DNA of 5,230 nucleotides from Gemmatimonadota bacterium (GTDB taxonomy: Bacteria > Gemmatimonadota > Gemmatimonadetes > Gemmatimonadales > Gemmatimonadaceae), in the NCBI GenBank assembly GCA_028287225.1, contig JAQBPZ010000211.1, positions 1 through 5,230 on the forward strand. The letters are read 5' to 3'. Shown piece after piece: positions 1-4,535 of the stretch. Position 1 is the first letter of the stretch. Every line of letters begins with the position of its first letter. The position numbers and the translations under genes are program-made. Under the pieces are notes generated by a model. That model was not told the DNA's origin. It did no database searches and was given only the letters and a program-made list of their open reading frames with translations.

Positions 1-1
1 G

Positions 2-1027
2 CGCTTGACTGAGGGTGGCGGCCACCGGGCTCTGGCTACGGCCACGCGACAGAACATCGTGCGTGACCACACCGAGCGCCCCATCGCCTTGCGGCTTCAG
101 GTCGTGCGCGAGCATCGCGACGGCACCACAGAGGCGGTAAGCGTACGCGTACCGCTCGATGACCGTGCGCGCGCCGCGCTCGCAACGGTCGACACGCCGG
201 AGGCCGCAGAGGACGCGGCGTTGTTCAACGCACCGCAGTTCGTACTCAACGTTGACCCTCGCATCGAGCTCGCCGTGGAGCTTGGCGCAGAGATGCGCCT
301 CGGGCAGGTCGGAGAATCGCGTCGCTCACAGCTCGACCTGACGCGGACGGCCACAGCGCCGTACGGCACGCTCAACGTCTATGGGAAGGCGAAGAAGACC
401 GCCGAGAAGTTCAACCTGACGCCCGAACAGCGCGTCGCGGTCGACCGCGCGCTCGAGACCGTGCTCGCCGATGCTGAGAGCCAGTACGTCGAGGGCAACA
501 GGCGCACGGACTACTACCTGATTCCGAGCGGGAAGCTCGTACGCGGTGCCGCAAGCGCAGAGCGTGCGCGTCAGGCGCCACTCAGTCGCGATGCCCTGCG
601 CAAAGCGTTTCACGCGCTGGAAGTGGCGGCTGGCGTCACGCCCGTCGATGGTCGCGGCTGGTACGGCCTGCGTCGCGTGGCGACGGACGCCGCGCCGGCC
701 TTCACGAGCGACCGTCGCGTGCTGGACAAGCTCGGTGGCTGGACGGCCGGATCGACGACTCGGGAGGACACGTACCAGGACCGTGATGACGAGCTCCTGA
801 TGGAGGCGACCGCCAAGGTCCGGCGGGCGTGGCGCGCCGGGGGGAAGACGGGAAGCGAGGGGATTCCCGCGTCCTCTGATGCGCTCCTCACGTTGCTGCC
901 AGAGGCCCTTCGTGCCGCCGTGATCGCGCACTTCGGCGGCGCCGCGCCGAGCGCCGTGGGCACCGGCGTGGGCACCCACGAAAACGCCGTCGGAATCATT
1001 GATTCCGACGGCGCTGTAACTCGTTGA
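2..1027 (+). CDS. Tyrosine recombinase (phage/island integrase), N-terminus outside the window
   Basis: Site-specific DNA strand exchange by a tyrosine recombinase catalytic domain. Residues are counted from the in-frame TTG at position 5. Visible elements in order are box I with Arg98 (EMRLGQ); a beta-hairpin lysine region GKAKK at 127-131; the HxxR-equivalent YGLRR with Tyr220 and Arg223; LGGWT with Trp246 in the second His/Trp position; and the nucleophile Tyr257 in EDTYQD. The first catalytic His is therefore Tyr. The frame is open to the left edge, and under 100 residues precede box I, fewer than an integrase with its core-binding domain normally has. The true start is therefore probably upstream and the TTG should not be trusted. 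The tail after about residue 280 is low complexity (Ala/Gly/Ser rich), and its last 15 or so codons run through a terminator hairpin. The gene converges on tRNA-Gly, leaving 9 bp between its stop and the tRNA 3' end. Family call is strong; activity is unknown. Confidence 0.85.
   Translation, partial: RLTEGGGHRALATATRQNIVRDHTERPIALRLQVVREHRDGTTEAVSVRVPLDDRARAALATVDTPEAAEDAALFNAPQFVLNVDPRIELAVELGAEMRLGQVGESRRSQLDLTRTATAPYGTLNVYGKAKKTAEKFNLTPEQRVAVDRALETVLADAESQYVEGNRRTDYYLIPSGKLVRGAASAERARQAPLSRDALRKAFHALEVAAGVTPVDGRGWYGLRRVATDAAPAFTSDRRVLDKLGGWTAGSTTREDTYQDRDDELLMEATAKVRRAWRAGGKTGSEGIPASSDALLTLLPEALRAAVIAHFGGAAPSAVGTGVGTHENAVGIIDSDGAVTR
981..1013 (-). terminator. Intrinsic terminator of tRNA-Gly, inside the integrase 3' end
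   Basis: A perfect inverted repeat has arms at 985-998 and 1000-1013, giving about 13 bp around a 3-nt loop. Read on the minus strand it is followed by TTTT (plus-strand AAAA at 981-984). It starts 23 nt after the tRNA-Gly 3' end, where a terminator for that gene would be expected. On the plus strand no T-run follows the stem, so it is mainly a minus-strand terminator. It overlaps the final codons of the integrase. Confidence 0.8.
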
Positions 1028-1036
1028 TCTGTCAGG

Positions 1037-1109
<73 letters not shown>

Positions 1110-1134
1110 AGTGCCGGCCAGGGCCGACGTGGGC

Positions 1135-1163
1135 AATATACGCCGCGCGCGGGACGGTCACAA
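1135..1163 (-). promoter_or_regulatory. Promoter of tRNA-Gly
   Basis: On the minus strand a -35 box TTGTGA (complement of 1158-1163) and a -10 box TATATT (complement of 1135-1140) are separated by exactly 17 bp. The -10 lies 25 bp before the tRNA 5' end, so a short leader would be removed by RNase P. The match to a sigma-70-type consensus is good and the position fits. Confidence 0.75.
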
Positions 1164-1216
1164 GACGACCCCCCCCCACCCGCGACGGCGCTTGCCACCG
1201 GCCGCGTCCCGCTCCA

Positions 1217-1225
1217 TGGTATACA
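1217..1225 (+). promoter_or_regulatory. Extended -10 promoter of the lipoprotein gene
   Basis: TGG followed by TATACA gives an extended -10 element (TGnTATACA), with the hexamer at 1220-1225. The nearest -35-like sequence, TTGCCA at 1192-1197, is 22 bp away, which is too far, so the extended motif would have to compensate. The transcript would start near 1232, leaving about 39 nt before the chosen ATG. With the tRNA-Gly promoter it forms a divergent promoter region at 1110-1270. That region also contains a run of nine C at 1169-1177. Confidence 0.5.
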
Positions 1226-1270
1226 AGGTCCGTGTACGCCGCCGTCCCCAGACCCTCGTCCAGCCGACCG

Positions 1271-1828
1271 ATGCGCCGCGCCCTGCTCGTCTCGCTCCCG
1301 ATCCTGCTCGCCGCCGCTGGCGCCTGCGCCTCCACGCGGAGCTCCCCGGCGGGGGCGCCTACCGACCGCGTCCTCACCACCGACATGCAGGGGCAGGTCA
1401 TCCGCCAGTCGGCGCTGAACGATCGCGCCACCGTGACGATCGCCGCGCCCGTCGACAGGGTCTGGCCCGCGGTCGTCGCGACGTATGCCGAGATCGGGAT
1501 CGAGGCGAACTACGCCGACCAGGCGAACGGACACTACGGCGTGCGCAACTACAACTTCCCGCGCACCCTGAACGGGACGCGCGTCGGCAGCTTCTTCAGC
1601 TGCGGCTCGTCCCTCACCGGCGCGGTGGTGGACGCGGGCACGGTCAACTCGGAGATCGTCACCACCGTGACGGCCACGCCCGATGGGAAGACGCACGCGG
1701 TGATCTTCGTGTCCGGCTGGGTGCGCCGCAACGAGGGCAACGCCAGCAACCCGATCGCCTGCGCCTCCACCGGCCGGCTCGAGGAGATGATCCGCACGTC
1801 CGTGGAACGGAAGGTCGCGTCGATGTAG
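1271..1828 (+). CDS. Predicted lipoprotein of unknown function
   Basis: This 185-residue protein has a clear signal peptide: Met-Arg-Arg, then a hydrophobic stretch LLVSLPILLAAAG, then Cys19 in a loose lipobox AGAC. A Ser/Pro/Ala linker follows, then a single folded domain at about 50-185. The segment VTIAAPVDRVWPAVVATYAE (54-73) resembles the opening strand and helix of START/SRPBCC-like domains, but this is only a hint. Cys111 (FSCGSSLTG) and Cys164 (IACASTGRLEE) could form a disulfide; the spacing CGxxxTG...CxSTGxLE looks like a family signature. The ATG at 1271 is chosen because it directly begins the signal peptide; an in-frame GTG at 1232 would add 13 Arg/Pro/Ser-rich residues. No convincing Shine-Dalgarno sequence is seen. 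It is a single gene ended by a strong hairpin. Location is probably the outer-membrane or periplasmic face. I do not recognise a function. Confidence 0.8.
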   Translation: MRRALLVSLPILLAAAGACASTRSSPAGAPTDRVLTTDMQGQVIRQSALNDRATVTIAAPVDRVWPAVVATYAEIGIEANYADQANGHYGVRNYNFPRTLNGTRVGSFFSCGSSLTGAVVDAGTVNSEIVTTVTATPDGKTHAVIFVSGWVRRNEGNASNPIACASTGRLEEMIRTSVERKVASM

Positions 1829-1847
1829 CGACGGCCGCCCTGGCCAT

Positions 1848-1890
1848 GGAACGATGAACGGCGCCCTGCGAGGGCGCCGTTCATCGTTCC
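1848..1890 (+). terminator. Strong 20-bp hairpin terminator after the lipoprotein gene
   Basis: Arms 1848-1867 and 1871-1890 are perfectly complementary over 20 bp with a 3-nt GCG loop, starting 19 bp after the lipoprotein stop. No uninterrupted T-run follows, but the distal half of the stem is A/T richer (TTCATCGTT). It sits between two converging units and could also stop transcription from the tRNA operon on the other strand. Confidence 0.75.
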
Positions 1891-1915
1891 GTGCTGGGTG
1901 TGGCCCGGACAAGCG

Positions 1916-1954
1916 AAAGGCCCCGCGGCGTGCACCTGGCACGTCGGCGGAGCC
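1916..1954 (-). terminator. Terminator of the tRNA operon
   Basis: On the minus strand GGCTCCGC pairs with GCGGGGCC (outer 8 bp including one G-T), and an inner CGTGC/GCACG 5-bp stem lies within the loop. TTTC follows. It begins 6 nt past the 3' end of tRNA-Thr. The U-tract is short, so termination may depend partly on the stronger hairpin at 1848-1890. Confidence 0.55.
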
Positions 1955-1960
1955 CTGCAG

Positions 1961-2032
1961 AGCCACAGGTGAGAATTGAACTCACGACCGCTCGATTACG
2001 AATCGAGTGCTCTACCCCTGAGCTACTGTGGC
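1961..2032 (-). tRNA. tRNA-Thr(CGT)
   Basis: A 72-nt cloverleaf has acceptor GCCACAG/CTGTGGC, D-stem GCTC/GAGC, anticodon stem CTCGA/TCGAG and loop TTCGTAA. The anticodon CGT is the complement of 1998-2000 and reads ACG. T-loop is TTCAATT. Position 73 is U, where E. coli tRNA-Thr has A. CCA is not encoded. It is the last gene of the cluster, 16 nt after tRNA-Leu. Confidence 0.96.
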
Positions 2033-2048
2033 AACTTCACTCGTTTGA

Positions 2049-2130
2049 TGCCCTGACGCGGACTCGAACCGCGACGCCTTTCGGCACAGCCTCCTCAAGA
2101 CTGCGTGTCTACCAGTTTCACCACCAGGGC
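2049..2130 (-). tRNA. tRNA-Leu(GAG)
   Basis: A class II tRNA of 82 nt with a long variable arm. Acceptor GCCCTGG pairs with TCAGGGC (one G-T), anticodon stem is CAGTC/GGCTG, and loop TTGAGGA gives anticodon GAG (complement of 2094-2096), reading CTC and CTT. Discriminator A73 is standard for leucine. CCA is not encoded. It lies 25 nt after tRNA-Asp. Confidence 0.96.
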
Positions 2131-2155
2131 CCTGACCTGCACCTGCAAATACCAA

Positions 2156-2229
2156 CGGGGCCGACGGGGTTCGAACCCGCGACCTCTCGAGTGACAGTCG
2201 AGTGCTCTAACCAGCTGAGCTACGGCCCC
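2156..2229 (-). tRNA. tRNA-Asp(GTC)
   Basis: A 74-nt cloverleaf has acceptor GGGGCCG/CGGCCCC fully paired, anticodon stem CTCGA/TCGAG, and loop CTGTCAC with anticodon GTC (complement of 2193-2195). G73 is the expected aspartate discriminator. CCA is not encoded. A 139-nt spacer separates it from the upstream tRNA-Glu(TTC). Confidence 0.97.
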
Positions 2230-2368
2230 TCGCACAATCGGGGCTCGCGTGGCGCACCAGCACGCCACCGATCCGATCACCACTCCCACGCCGCGTGTCA
2301 CCGCGGTCCTGCACCTGCATCGTTGCACCGCCGGACCGTCCGACCGTCAGGCAGGCCGACGATCCGCA

Positions 2369-2440
2369 TAGCCCGTACGGGAGTCGAACCCGTCTCTCCA
2401 CCTTGAAAGGGTAGCGTCCTAACCGATAGACGAACGAGCC
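2369..2440 (-). tRNA. tRNA-Glu(TTC)
   Basis: A 72-nt cloverleaf has anticodon stem CTACC/GGTGG and loop CTTTCAA, anticodon TTC (complement of 2405-2407), reading GAA and GAG. Acceptor GGCTCGT pairs with ACGGGCT, so the terminal pair is G1-U72, with A73. CCA is not encoded. It follows the other glutamate tRNA by only 11 nt. Confidence 0.96.
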
Positions 2441-2451
2441 AGACGACCAGG

Positions 2452-2524
2452 TAGCGGTAACGGGATTCGAACCCGTGTTCCAGCCTTGAGAGGGCCGTGT
2501 CCTAGTCCCCTAGACGATACCGCC
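2452..2524 (-). tRNA. tRNA-Glu(CTC)
   Basis: A 73-nt cloverleaf has acceptor GGCGGTA/TACCGCT, again with a terminal G1-U72 pair and A73. Anticodon stem is CGGCC/GGCTG and loop CTCTCAA gives anticodon CTC (complement of 2488-2490), reading GAG. T-loop TTCGAAT. The shared G1-U72, A73 and adjacent T-stem with tRNA-Glu(TTC) suggest a tandem duplication that diverged in the anticodon. CCA is not encoded. Confidence 0.96.
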
Positions 2525-2704
2525 GTGATACTGCCGCCCTTGGGCGGCCTTCCTTCCCCTCGCGCTTCTCAGGGCGCCAGGCCGAACAACCTGCCATCTG
2601 CTGGCCTGCGGGTTCCGTGTCCCATGTCCCGACCGAACGTCCTGGAGACCGTCTGACGCGACCTGGCGCACTCGACCATCCGACCAACCGACTTCCTCGT
2701 CCAG
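2525..2704. other. Long spacer within the tRNA cluster, no gene seen
   Basis: This 180-bp gap lies between tRNA-Trp and tRNA-Glu(CTC). It contains a small hairpin, GCCGCCC/GGGCGGC at 2533-2548, next to the tRNA-Glu 5' end. I see no good -35/-10 pair on the minus strand, no credible ORF and no cloverleaf. The hairpin may be a processing or attenuation structure, but nothing proves that. Confidence 0.35.
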
Positions 2705-2777
2705 CAGGCCCGCAGGGACTCGAACCCTGAACCGCCGGTTTTGGAGACCGGTGCTCTACCAATTGAGCTACGGACCT
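2705..2777 (-). tRNA. tRNA-Trp(CCA)
   Basis: A 73-nt cloverleaf has acceptor AGGTCCG/CGGGCCT (one T-G), anticodon stem CCGGT/ACCGG, and loop CTCCAAA with anticodon CCA (complement of 2742-2744). G73 is the standard tryptophan identity base. T-loop TTCGAGT. The 3' CCA is not encoded. It lies 57 nt after tRNA-His. Confidence 0.97.
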
Positions 2778-2834
2778 AAACCGGCGACCCCGGACGTGCG
2801 CCCGGCCCGCCGAACACTGCCTTCCGACCACAGG

Positions 2835-2909
2835 GGTGGCTGACGGGGATTGAACCCGCAACCCCCGGTGCCACAGACCGGTGCTCTAACCAATTGAGCT
2901 ACAGCCACC
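2835..2909 (-). tRNA. tRNA-His(GTG)
   Basis: A 75-nt tRNA including the extra G at -1 (complement of 2909), which faces C73 and is the hallmark of histidine tRNAs. Acceptor GTGGCTG pairs with CAGCCAC, anticodon stem is CCGGT/ACCGG, and loop CTGTGGC gives anticodon GTG (complement of 2872-2874). CCA is not encoded. It is the first gene of the cluster, about 60 nt after the predicted transcription start. Confidence 0.97.
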
Positions 2910-2974
2910 ATGGTCCCGCCACCCTGCGCGGGGCACTGCCGTCCCCCACGCTGCGAGAGCCGTGGAGAGCGTTG

Positions 2975-3003
2975 ATTCTAATCAGCCGACCACGTGTTTT
3001 CAA
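2975..3003 (-). promoter_or_regulatory. Promoter of the seven-tRNA operon
   Basis: On the minus strand TTGAAA (complement of 2998-3003) and TAGAAT (complement of 2975-2980) are separated by exactly 17 bp. Five of six -10 bases match TATAAT. It is about 65 bp upstream of tRNA-His and 59 bp past the end of efp, so the tRNAs do not need to rely on read-through from efp. A small hairpin GGGCG/CGCCC at 3043-3055, with no T-run, is the only efp terminator candidate. Confidence 0.75.
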
Positions 3004-3061
3004 CTGGCCACCTGCCGAGCCCGACGAGAGCCGCGCGACGACGGGCGTCGCGCCCCCGATC

Positions 3062-3628
3062 TCAGTCCTTCGCGCGCTCGATGTACTCGCCCGTGGACGG
3101 GTTCACGCGGATCCGGTCACCCGTGCCCACGAACTCCGGCACGTTCACCATCACGCCGTTCTCGAGCTTCGCCGGCTTGCTCGACGCCGTCTTCGTCGCC
3201 GTCTTCATGACCGGGTTGGTCTCGACGATCGTCAGGGTCATCGAGTTCGGCAGCCGCACGCCGATCGGCTTCCCGTCGTAGAACTCCGCCTGGATCTTCA
3301 TCCCGGGCTGCATCCACGGCGCGTTGTCGCCCAGTGCCTCCTCTTCCATCTCGATCTGGTCGTAGTTCGAGGCGTTCATGAAGTGGTAGGTGCCGCCCGC
3401 GTCGTACATGTACTCGAGCTCATGCGTCTCCATGAACGCCGGCTCGATGGAGTCGGCGGCGCGGAACCGGTGATCGAAGCTGTTGCCGTTCTTCAGGCTC
3501 TTCAGCTTCGCCTGCACCATCGCGCGCAGGTTGCCCGGCGTGTGATGGCGGAACTCGATCACCCGGACGGGCTCGCCTTCGAAGACGATGACCATCCCGC
3601 GGCGGATTTGCGTGGCCGGCACTGCCAT
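3062..3628 (-). CDS. efp: Elongation factor P
   Basis: EF-P binds between the ribosomal P and E sites and relieves stalling at proline-rich stretches. The 188-residue product matches normal EF-P length. It has the N-terminal KOW-like domain (about 1-65), a central OB domain (about 66-125) and the C-terminal OB domain ending GDRIRVNPSTGEYIER. The tip of the domain I loop reads HTPGNLRAMV: Asn33 stands where many EF-Ps have the modified Lys or Arg, so the usual beta-lysylation or rhamnosylation cannot occur there. The ATG at 3628 is chosen because it gives the family N-terminus MAVPATQIRRG and has AGGGG upstream. Extending the frame to 3763 would add 45 unrelated residues that run into the heptad repeat. 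The tRNA operon follows in the same direction. Confidence 0.97.
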   Translation of the reverse strand: MAVPATQIRRGMVIVFEGEPVRVIEFRHHTPGNLRAMVQAKLKSLKNGNSFDHRFRAADSIEPAFMETHELEYMYDAGGTYHFMNASNYDQIEMEEEALGDNAPWMQPGMKIQAEFYDGKPIGVRLPNSMTLTIVETNPVMKTATKTASSKPAKLENGVMVNVPEFVGTGDRIRVNPSTGEYIERAKD

Positions 3629-3667
3629 GATGAGACCCCTGCTGATTGGGCGTAAAGTAGAACAGCC

Positions 3668-3701
3668 TATAAACTTAGCCAGTACCGGGGGGAAAGGGCA
3701 A
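3668..3701 (-). promoter_or_regulatory. Possible promoter of efp
   Basis: In the 153-bp gap upstream of efp the only A/T-rich patch is at 3668-3677 (minus strand TAAGTTTATA). A TTGCCC lies at 3696-3701, 18 bp upstream of the TAAGTT hexamer. The -10 match is weak, and TATAGG overlapping it has no good -35. This is a position where a promoter is needed more than a proven one. Confidence 0.3.
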
Positions 3702-3714
3702 CTGCTGAACGGCG

Positions 3715-3799
3715 TTTGCGGTTTGCGGTGAGCGGTCAGCCCTCGGGACGCCTCTACCGCCAACCGCTCACCGCCAACCGCTCACCGCAAACCGCTCAC
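3715..3799. repeat. 7-bp-period repeat arranged as an inverted repeat
   Basis: From 3756 to 3797 six consecutive heptads begin ACCGC, with variable last two bases (CA, TC, CA, TC, AA, TC). From 3715 the complementary form occurs three times as GCGGT at 7-bp spacing. A 19-bp stretch at 3718-3736 is perfectly complementary to 3777-3795, with 40 bp between, so RNA from either strand could fold into a long hairpin. The right arm covers the stop and last codons of the esterase gene. It may act as its terminator, since the stem lies just past the stop on the minus strand. It looks like a dispersed intergenic repeat, but I cannot test copy number. Confidence 0.8.
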
Positions 3800-4513
3800 G
3801 CCCTTCAGGACAGGCTCCAGCCCCCTCCACACGTTCTCCGTCACGATCCGCTCCCCAGCGTCGTTCGGATGGATGCCATCCGCCTGGTTGAGCCGAGGGT
3901 AGCCCGCGACGCCCTCCAGCAGGAAGGGCAGCAGCGTCACCCCCTTCTCCTTCGCCAGCGCGGGAAACATCGCGTGGAACGCCGCCGTATACTCCCTGCC
4001 GAAGTTCGGCGGCGCCTCCATCTGCACCAGCGCCACCCGCGCCGACGGGCGGTCGCGCCGGATCCGGTCCAGCACCTGCCCGATCGTCGCCCGCGTCGCA
4101 TCCACCGACTGCCCCCGCAGCCCGTCGTTGGCGCCCGTCTCCACCACGATCACGCTCGCCGGCTGCTGGAGCACCCAGTCCAGCCGCTGCAGCAGCCCGG
4201 CCGACGTCTCCCCGCTCACCCCCGCGTTCACCACCTCATAGTCCAGCCCGGCCTCCGCCATCTTCCGCTGCAACCGCTGCGGATACGCGCTGTCCGGATC
4301 CAGCCCCAGCCCGGCGGTCAGCGACGTCCCCAGAAACAGGACCCGCGGCCGCACGCCACCCGCAGGCGCCGCCGGGGTAGAGTCCGCGGCGGAACCGCCC
4401 GCCGTCACGGCGGACGGTGTCCTCGGCTCGGGCGTCGCACCACTCTTGCCTCCACCGCACGCGACGGTCGCCGCCGCCATCAGCACGCCCAGCCCCGCCC
4501 TGTATCCACGCAT
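3782..4513 (-). CDS. tesA: TesA-like SGNH hydrolase (arylesterase/lysophospholipase), probable lipoprotein
   Basis: Serine esterase or thioesterase of the SGNH family, 243 residues. An N-terminal hydrophobic segment ends at Cys19 in a relaxed lipobox (TVAC), then a Pro/Ala/Ser/Thr linker runs to about 54, suggesting an envelope-anchored enzyme. Catalytic blocks are complete: block I GTSLTAG with nucleophile Ser64, block II Gly98 in NAGVSGETS, block III GAND with Asn129, and block V DGIHP with Asp212 and His215. Block I has Thr in place of the Asp of GDSL. The start at 4513 has GAGAGGGA about 7 nt upstream; an in-frame ATG at 4537 would overlap the ybbA start. The last residues GVSGLR and the stop come from the heptad repeat. 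Divergence from ybbA matches the E. coli tesA neighbourhood, which supports the name. Substrate is not determined by the sequence. Confidence 0.88.
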   Translation of the reverse strand: MRGYRAGLGVLMAAATVACGGGKSGATPEPRTPSAVTAGGSAADSTPAAPAGGVRPRVLFLGTSLTAGLGLDPDSAYPQRLQRKMAEAGLDYEVVNAGVSGETSAGLLQRLDWVLQQPASVIVVETGANDGLRGQSVDATRATIGQVLDRIRRDRPSARVALVQMEAPPNFGREYTAAFHAMFPALAKEKGVTLLPFLLEGVAGYPRLNQADGIHPNDAGERIVTENVWRGLEPVLKGVSGLR

Positions 4514-4535
4514 CGCCGTCCCTCTCAGAGATCTC
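4514..4535. promoter_or_regulatory. 22-bp divergent intergenic region tesA/ybbA
   Basis: Only 22 bp separate the two start codons. They hold the tesA ribosome binding site (GAGAGGGA on the minus strand) and an 8-bp palindrome GAGATCTC at 4528-4535. There is no room for two promoters, so each must lie within or across the start of the opposite gene. I find no convincing -35/-10 pair in either flank. Confidence 0.5.

Noticed and set aside
1169..1177. Run of nine C as a possible phase-variable tract
   Set aside because: It lies outside the -35/-10 elements of both divergent promoters and outside any coding frame. Length variation cannot be judged from one sequence.
1891..2406. A plus-strand open frame across the tRNA cluster
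   Set aside because: It reads antisense through four tRNA genes. Phrases such as TGFEPAT and RTGVEPVS are the well-known false translations of tRNA T-arms.
2894..3655. A 253-residue plus-strand open frame opposite efp
   Set aside because: It is antisense to an unmistakable EF-P gene, starts inside tRNA-His, and is rich in Arg/His/Leu without any recognisable domain.
3629..3763. N-terminal extension of EF-P by 45 residues
   Set aside because: EF-P normally begins at MAVPATQIRRG, a ribosome binding site precedes that ATG, and the extension is unlike any EF-P and overlaps the heptad repeat.
3715..3799. A CRISPR array
   Set aside because: The units are 7 bp with no spacers and no Cas genes nearby; this is a simple-period inverted repeat.
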